Positions 58,906 through 64,000 of a DNA stretch of 64,000 bases are shown here, piece after piece. Origin of the DNA: Rhizophagus clarus (taxonomy: Eukaryota > Glomeromycota > Glomeromycetes > Glomerales > Glomeraceae); NCBI GenBank assembly GCA_015698045.1, contig BLAL01000197.1:1648423-1712422 (forward strand), in the 5' to 3' direction. Under the pieces are notes generated by a model. It saw only the letters and a list, made by a program, of their open reading frames with translations, was not told the DNA's origin and did not search any database. A program made the translations under genes and the position numbers. Each line of letters opens with the position of its first letter. The stretch's first letter is position 1.

Positions 58906-60341
58906 ATGGAATTTTCTCACATTTTTTAATTTTTTAATTATATATTTCTTGTCTTATATTCACTCATATATAACAAATTTTTGTCAAATATAACATCGCC
59001 AAATTTCAAAAATTCTAATAATGTCTTCAAATAACACAAATACATCATCATCAACCTCTCGCGATCCTTCAACCTCATCTCGACATCGTACTGATAACGC
59101 CGAATCTTTATCTAATCCTACTTCTCCTCGCAGCACCTCCACCGACTGGGTAGAATGGACAGATGAACAAACCGCTGCTCTCATTGAGCAGCGGAGGTCA
59201 CGAAATTACGAATATTATTACCAAATTCCAGGGCGCAGCAGAAAAAAATTCTGAAGATCAGTAGCAGAAAGTGTTAATAATACTTGTGGATGTAACTATA
59301 CAGGACAACAATGCCAGACGAAGTTCAATGGGCTCGTTACTAACTATCATGTGAGTTAAATATTAATAAATAAAAATTTGTGTAATATTAATGACTTTAA
59401 AATATTTTAGGATCAATTATTGGTCATTGCCAATGACCCTAGAGGCGTGAGGAGTCGCCCAGAAGCGGTGTTCTTTGACATAATGAACACCCGCTTCTGG
59501 GAAAGACCGGGTAAGAATTCTAATTGCTTTATATTTATTTAGAATTATGTATTCCAATATTATTTAATATGTTTCTAGATGATCAATTTGTACAAGCTTC
59601 AATCGGAGTTAGCCGGACTCGAAATCGAAGAAATCGAAGAAATAGAAGATGTATGTAAATCATAAAAAAAATTTAATCAAGTTATAGATTTTTTTATTGA
59701 TTTTCTTAATCAATTTATAGCCCGAAGCAACAACAATAGCCAGAATACCGTGGATAATAATGATACTATCGATAATGGTAAGTACAAAATTTTTTTCCTT
59801 TTTTCACCTATGAAATTTTTCTAAAAATTTTTTCTTTTATTTGATGCTAAACCTTAACTGTTAATAGTTTGATACGATAATCAAATAATGCTAAACTTTA
59901 ATAATTTGATACAAAAACAATGCAAAACCTTAATAATTGATACAATAAAGCCAACATTTAACAAATAAAGTTTTCTTTGTTAATTCGTTATTAATAAAAT
60001 TTTAAAGTGATGAGAATTTAATTGTACTTGTGTGACTAACTCAGTGAACTTGCCCCTTAAACATTATTGAATTCTACACATTAAATTACGTCATTTTTCT
60101 ATCATCGATTTTCTCTAGCACATTTAAAATTTCCAATTTAGTATTTTTTCCATTTCTATGATGAAAGAAAAAGCTTTTCCTGGTATAATCCTTTAGTCAA
60201 ATATATTTTATATCTTCGTGAAATGGATTCATAAAAGGTTCCTTTCTTCATGTTGACGTATCAGGCCTGTTTCATATAAATATTCCTCCTTTTCTTAAAA
60301 CTGTTTCCACTTTTCCTCTCCTCTCTTATAGGTTTGCATTT

Positions 60342-60355
60342 CTCTGCATGCAGAG
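60342..60355. promoter_or_regulatory. Perfect palindrome CTCTGCATGCAGAG
   Basis: A 14-bp perfect palindrome four bases upstream of the ATG at 60359, after a CT-rich tract and a TATAAATA box at about 60277. Could be a dimeric factor site or a hairpin in the leader. Confidence 0.5.
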
Positions 60356-60358
60356 ATT

Positions 60359-60960
60359 ATGAGTCATGATTTATTTTCTGAAGTATCGACTACAATTATT
60401 TATCTTCTTTATTATATCTTATACAGAAATATGAGCCGTCGCAAGCCTCACAAAACACAGGCTGCAAAGGCAAAATCGGTACATCGTTTCAGAACAAAAA
60501 TATTGAAGAAGAAGCGAAAGGGAATTTATGAAACAGGTGGGTGAATACCACGGCTTTCCGTACATAGTCTGGCCTGGGTTTAAGCTTCTAAAATGGCTAC
60601 TGTGAACTCGCCTCTCAGGTTGATGTTCTTAATGGTCCTGTGAAGTACCTGAATTGTTGGACTGTCGGGTGCCTAGCCTTTGCTTTAACATGGCTCTCCT
60701 GCTGGGTGAATTGATCATAACTGACCCTACCTTCTGCTATTCCTCTTTAATCCTTTCCCTCTGCAGGTTATGTTGAGGCTCTTGAGAAAAGAATCAATCA
60801 ACTAGAAGAGAAGGTAAAAGCCTTGGAAGAGGAAAAAATCGGCTTTTTTTTGAAAGGAACGAAGCAATATCAAATATAAATCAAAAGGATGCCAGAATCA
60901 GGGCTTTGGAAATGGATCAAGAGCTAACAAGATGTATTGGATCGAGAAAGAAAAGGAATT
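60359..60960 (+). CDS. Small basic coiled-coil protein or alternative first exon
   Basis: ATG at 60359, or more likely 60431 (MSRRKPHKTQAAKAKSVHRF, RTKILKKKRKGIYETG). The exon ends at 60536 with GTGGGT and joins in phase, after a 230-nt intron, the same coiled-coil exon (60767 on) that also fits the trihelix gene. So it is either an independent short gene or an internal promoter/alternative 5' exon giving a form with a basic N-terminus instead of the trihelix. Upstream are TATAAATA (60277), a C/T-rich stretch and a 14-bp palindrome, consistent with a promoter. The intron 60537-60766 is notably GC-richer than any other in the window. Confidence 0.45.
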
Positions 60961-61781
60961 AAATTTGTTATTAAAGTCTATTATCAAATTATATATAATT
61001 CTTTATTAAAGTACCTGATGAATCTTAACCAATTAATTAATTATCAAATAGCAATCTATCTATGAAAAAATCAAAATTATAAATAAACTTATAATAAATT
61101 TCTTATCTTCAAATATAAGTTGATACTTTTAATTGATAATATAAATGCTAATAAGTGCGAAAAGTGTTTTAATATAATCAACTGATCCCGCAAATAAAGG
61201 AAATCATGTATCACATCCTAAATAAGTTTGTATTACCTAATCATTTGATAACTCGCACGCAAAAATCCAATCAGACTTTTAAACACTTAATAGGTCTCGC
61301 CGAAGGAAATGACAAGGTTGATTTATATATATTCATTTTCGCTCTTGGATTAAAAAATTTTTAATAAATAACTAATAATCAAGTTTATTACTAAGATAGC
61401 ATAGTAATTTAATTATTATTAGAGAAATTGTTGATTTTATAATTTCTTATTTTAGCGTTAACGTAAATAATCTTTAAATCATTAAAATAACAACTGAAAT
61501 TTCATTCTTTTTTAAAAATTCATAAATGTCTTCCGCGGTCTCGTTTTCACCAGTGGACATAGCAAATATTTTGTGTAACAAAGAAATGACTAAAATTTTG
61601 GTTAAAAATTAACCAATAAAATTACATTGATCCTCATGCATGATGTAATAAAAATCGCTTTGATTACATGCATGTGATATCTAAAAATAGCTAAAATTCG
61701 GTTTATTAATGCGCGATTTTTTTTTTTGTTTATTTTTCAAAAATACACTTCTCTCTTCTTAAAAATATTATATTTGTCTTA
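60961..61781. other. AT-rich spacer with a 28-codon ORF
   Basis: 61526-61612 encodes MSSAVSFSPVDIANILCNKE then MTKILVKN, ending in TAA. Its start is compositionally unlike its AT-rich surroundings (TCTTCCGCGGTCTCG), so it may be a truncated 5' end of a gene; no acceptor-bounded continuation was found. Confidence 0.3.
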
Positions 61782-62145
61782 TATTTTAACACTTTACGGT
61801 ATTTTCTTCTTCTCTCTTTTATCCAAGTATACTTTACTTATCTTTTACAATATTAACAATACTTTGGCATATTAGTTTATATATTTGATATAGCCACCAA
61901 TACGAAGACCATTCGCCAAAAAACGTATAAGACAAAAAAATAAATAGTGAAGCCAAATATTACTATTTTAACACTTTACGGTATTTTCTTCTTCTCGCTT
62001 TTATCCAAGTATACTTTACTTATCTTTTACAATATTAACAGTACTTTGCATTTTAGTTTATATATTCGATATAGTCGCCAACACGAAGACCATTCGCCAA
62101 AAAACGTATAAGACAAAAAAACTACTTTTAAATAAATAGTGAAGC
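61782..62145. repeat. Tandem duplication, 182-bp unit
   Basis: TATTTTAACACTTTACGGTA starts at 61782 and 61964. The copies share ACGAAGACCATTCGCCAAAA then AACGTATAAGAC and AAATAGTGAAGCCA with few differences. Confidence 0.85.
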
Positions 62146-62760
62146 CATTAAGCAGGTATGAAAATGGGATATACGCATATTTTTCATATTTTTTTGGACT
62201 CTACCATATTCGTAAAGTCTACTGGTTCTGTAGGAGGGATTGGTTATGTACTTTCTTTACAATAGGGTGTAGTTTGAGTCTTTCTTTGTTAGACTATGGT
62301 ATTACTTAAGGGAGTTAGAATGTATTCTCAAATGCTATGTTCAAATTGCTGAATATATTTGAAGCTTTCTTTTGTAATATTTGCTTAGCCCAGAGGAAAA
62401 TGTTGTGAAATAGGGCTGGATATTTTATGACATTTTCTGCCGCCAATTACTTTGTCCGGGGTGGCGTCAGTCGTAGCAGCCAGCATTTTTTTTTATAATA
62501 TTATGTTTTAAGAATTAACACTTTCAAAATTTAAAGAGCTAACGTTAAAAATATTATCATTTTTATTTTTTCTCAAAATCCCAGAGATTACCTGCTCTAA
62601 CCATTATCCAAGGTTATGTATTAAATTTAAAATTAATATATTTTATAAAGAGTATATTATATTAATCTAATTGTATTTTTTATATTTTTTATTTTTTAAA
62701 TTTACCCTTAGCGATTGGATCCTACTTATGTATAGAATAAAAGGAATAAGATGTATTCAC
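62146..62760. other. Spacer, no gene seen
   Basis: A GC-richer patch (62380-62485, 'gtccggggtggcgtcagtcg') has no ORF or recognisable RNA fold. Confidence 0.35.
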
Positions 62761-63107
62761 TCATCACATGAAAAGAAAAAAAGAAAAAGGAAAATGTGAC
62801 CCCCCTTTCGTTCTCCCTTCAGTTTTTGTTTCTTTTTCCTTTTATTTCTCTTTCTTCGTCTCCCTTTCTTTTCATTTCATCTTTTTCCATCAATATTCTT
62901 TATCATTTCTTTTTGATCTTGTCTCCTTTTTTCTTTTCGCCTTTGTTTCGTTTCCATTTTGTTTCATTATTTATCATATCTGACCCATCCACTCTATCCA
63001 CATTGAATATTACTTCACTTTTCAGGTGTTGTTGTTCTGTTAGGTGTGCGCCTTAGTAGACGTTAGTAAACCTGTATGGTGAAAGCGTGATCAGAAACTC
63101 TAGGGAG
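62761..63107 (+). other. Pyrimidine-rich tract like the leaders of arrays A and B
   Basis: 62799-62960 is almost purely C/T in long runs; the long Phe/Ser ORFs here are a by-product. TTCACTTTTCAG, then GTGTTGTTGTTCTGTTAG and GTGTGCGCC at 63014-63050, look like acceptor signals. Composition and position recall the C/T leaders at 34225 and 36890, but there is no TCATAGTCGAAT head. Confidence 0.3.
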
Positions 63108-63183
63108 AAAACTAAAACTAAAACCAAAACTAAACCAAAAACTAAAACCAAAACCAAAACCAAAAGCTACTAAAACTAAAACC
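63108..63183. repeat. (AAAACT/AAAACC)n hexamer repeat
   Basis: About a dozen hexamers of AAAACT or AAAACC with small slips. Not the TTAGGG-type telomere repeat of fungi. Confidence 0.85.
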
Positions 63184-63379
63184 TAGAGTACTGCGTAAGG
63201 ATCTGCTAGGAATCAGTACCTAATGTTGAACGGACACCTTTATTTTCTTCTTTATTTTCTTATTATTATTATAATGTATATTATTAATTTTAATGTAAAT
63301 TATTATTATAATGTAATAAATATAAAATCATTTTTTATGATGTAATTTATGAAATTACTATGATGTAGTTATGATATCA

Positions 63380-64000
63380 ATAAATGTTATATATACTTTA
63401 GCGATGTTAATTCAATATTAATATGATATTTCTATGATATAGTTATGATGTCGAGTAAATGTAAAACATTTTCCGTAATATTATTTGATGTTAATATGAT
63501 ATCGCTACGATATAGTTACGATATCGAATAAATGTTATAATATTTTGCAATGTTATTCGATGTTAATATGTTATCTTTACGATATAGTTTACGATATCGA
63601 ATAAATTGTTATAATACTTTGTAATAGTTAATTCGATGTTAATACGTTATCTTTACAATATAGTTACGATATCGAATAAATGTTATAAATACTTTGGCAA
63701 TGTTAATTCGATTGTTAATACGTTATCTTTACGATATAGTACGATATCGAATAAAATGTTATAATACTTTGGCAATGTTAATTTGATGTTAATACGTTAT
63801 TGCTACGATATAGATACGATATCAAATAAATGTCGTATAGTGATCGCCAGAGATATCGAACCAATCAATATTGAATAAACATAGTTAAGACTAAACTTAA
63901 CGACGTCGATTTGATTTTTTGTTAAAATATCGTAATGATATCGTAATGATATCGTTATGATATTTATTCAATATCGATTGTAAACTTCAAGTTTCAGCAA
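63380..64000. repeat. GATATC-rich satellite, about 80-bp period
   Basis: Units contain 'gatgttaatacgttatctttacgatatagttacgatatcgaataaatgttataa'-type sequence (quoted here only as words: TTAATACGTTATC, ACGATATAGT, ACGATATCGAATAAATG). The last appears about every 80 bp from roughly 63440 to 63835. Continues past the window's right edge with changed words. Confidence 0.75.

Larger units (their letters stand above)
59021..60960 (+). pseudogene. Myb/SANT-like (trihelix) gene with coiled-coil C-terminus, one TGA
   Basis: Exons 59021-59350, 59411-59510, 59579-59650 and 59721-59777, then probably 60767-60960; every join is in phase. A Ser/Thr-rich N-terminus (MSSNNTNTSSSTSRD) is followed by a trihelix-type domain: WVEWTDEQTAALIEQRRSRNY, GRSRKKF-x-RSVAESVNN, GQQCQTKFNGLVTNYH, then VFFDIMNTRFWERP and an Arg/Asn-rich linker. 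The in-frame TGA at 59252-59254 sits in the F-W-x-x-V motif (FWDSV in the 8298 gene), so it replaces Trp. The last exon (GYVEALEKRINQLEEKVKALEEEK) is a coiled coil; after it a run of eight T shifts the frame, and the shifted frame continues coiled-coil-like (ARIRALEMDQELTR) to 60960. Sequencing error or decay at the T run cannot be told apart. DNA-binding by the trihelix is family knowledge; target unknown. Confidence 0.55.

Noticed and set aside
3822..59254. Alternative genetic code with TGA = Trp
   Set aside because: TGG is used for Trp in the CRN gene and in the same decayed genes, and TGA also replaces non-Trp codons in the LINEs. Decay or recoding is more likely.
62768..63056. 71- and 86-aa ORFs rich in Phe and Ser
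   Set aside because: Both frames of the same pyrimidine-rich tract are open, which shows composition, not coding.
63108..63183. Telomere-like AAAACC repeat
   Set aside because: Units mix AAAACT and AAAACC, it is short, internal and unlike TTAGGG.
1..64000. tRNA or rRNA genes
   Set aside because: Scanned for GGTTCRANTCC-like boxes and conserved rRNA words; no convincing cloverleaf was found by eye. A tRNAscan-type search would settle this.

Overview
The window is AT-rich, intron-rich eukaryotic DNA dominated by mobile elements and tandem repeats. A Crinkler-type (CRN) effector gene, many Myb/SANT-like 'trihelix' genes, introns of about 60-110 nt with GTAAGT-like donors, and Tad1/I-like LINEs together fit an arbuscular mycorrhizal fungus of the Rhizophagus kind. 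That species assignment is inference from gene families, not a database match.

Layout. 1-1.7 kb is a tandem array of about 120-bp units, each with the anatomy of one exon plus one intron. 3.7-6.1 kb is a decayed PIF/Harbinger element (Myb-like ORF on +, DDE transposase on -). 6.1-8.3 kb is repeats. 8.3-25.2 kb is a Myb-like gene (+) whose intron has been filled by two 8.2-kb LINEs lying head-to-tail on the - strand; the same 15-bp sequence sits at all three LINE boundaries. 25.7-26.4 kb is a 50-bp satellite. 28.7-31 kb carries the one clearly intact single-copy-style gene, a CRN effector with a P-loop ATPase and a nuclease-like C-terminus. 31.5-32 kb is a hAT-like MITE. 33.7-39 kb holds degenerate arrays of exon/intron-like units in both orientations, one of them inside a CACTA-terminated element with a 3-bp target duplication. 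41.2-43.2 kb is a decayed Tigger/pogo element with TIRs and a TA duplication. 46.5-47.1 kb is another exon-like array (- strand). 51.4-54.9 kb is a five-exon transposase-like gene with BAH-like segments. 55.5-56.1 kb is a second hAT-like MITE. 56.8-61 kb contains two host-style multi-exon genes, one unknown and one trihelix-coiled-coil. The end is satellites rich in GATATC and a pyrimidine-rich tract.

Two themes stand out. First, a dispersed family of tandem 'mini-exon' units keeps acceptor, donor and branch-like sites while most else drifts. Second, in four unrelated decayed or nearly intact genes the in-frame stops fall mostly where the family is expected to have tryptophan (TGG to TGA or TAG). 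No tRNA, rRNA or CRISPR array was recognised. All intron/exon calls are by eye from splice signals and frame continuity; none is confirmed by RNA.
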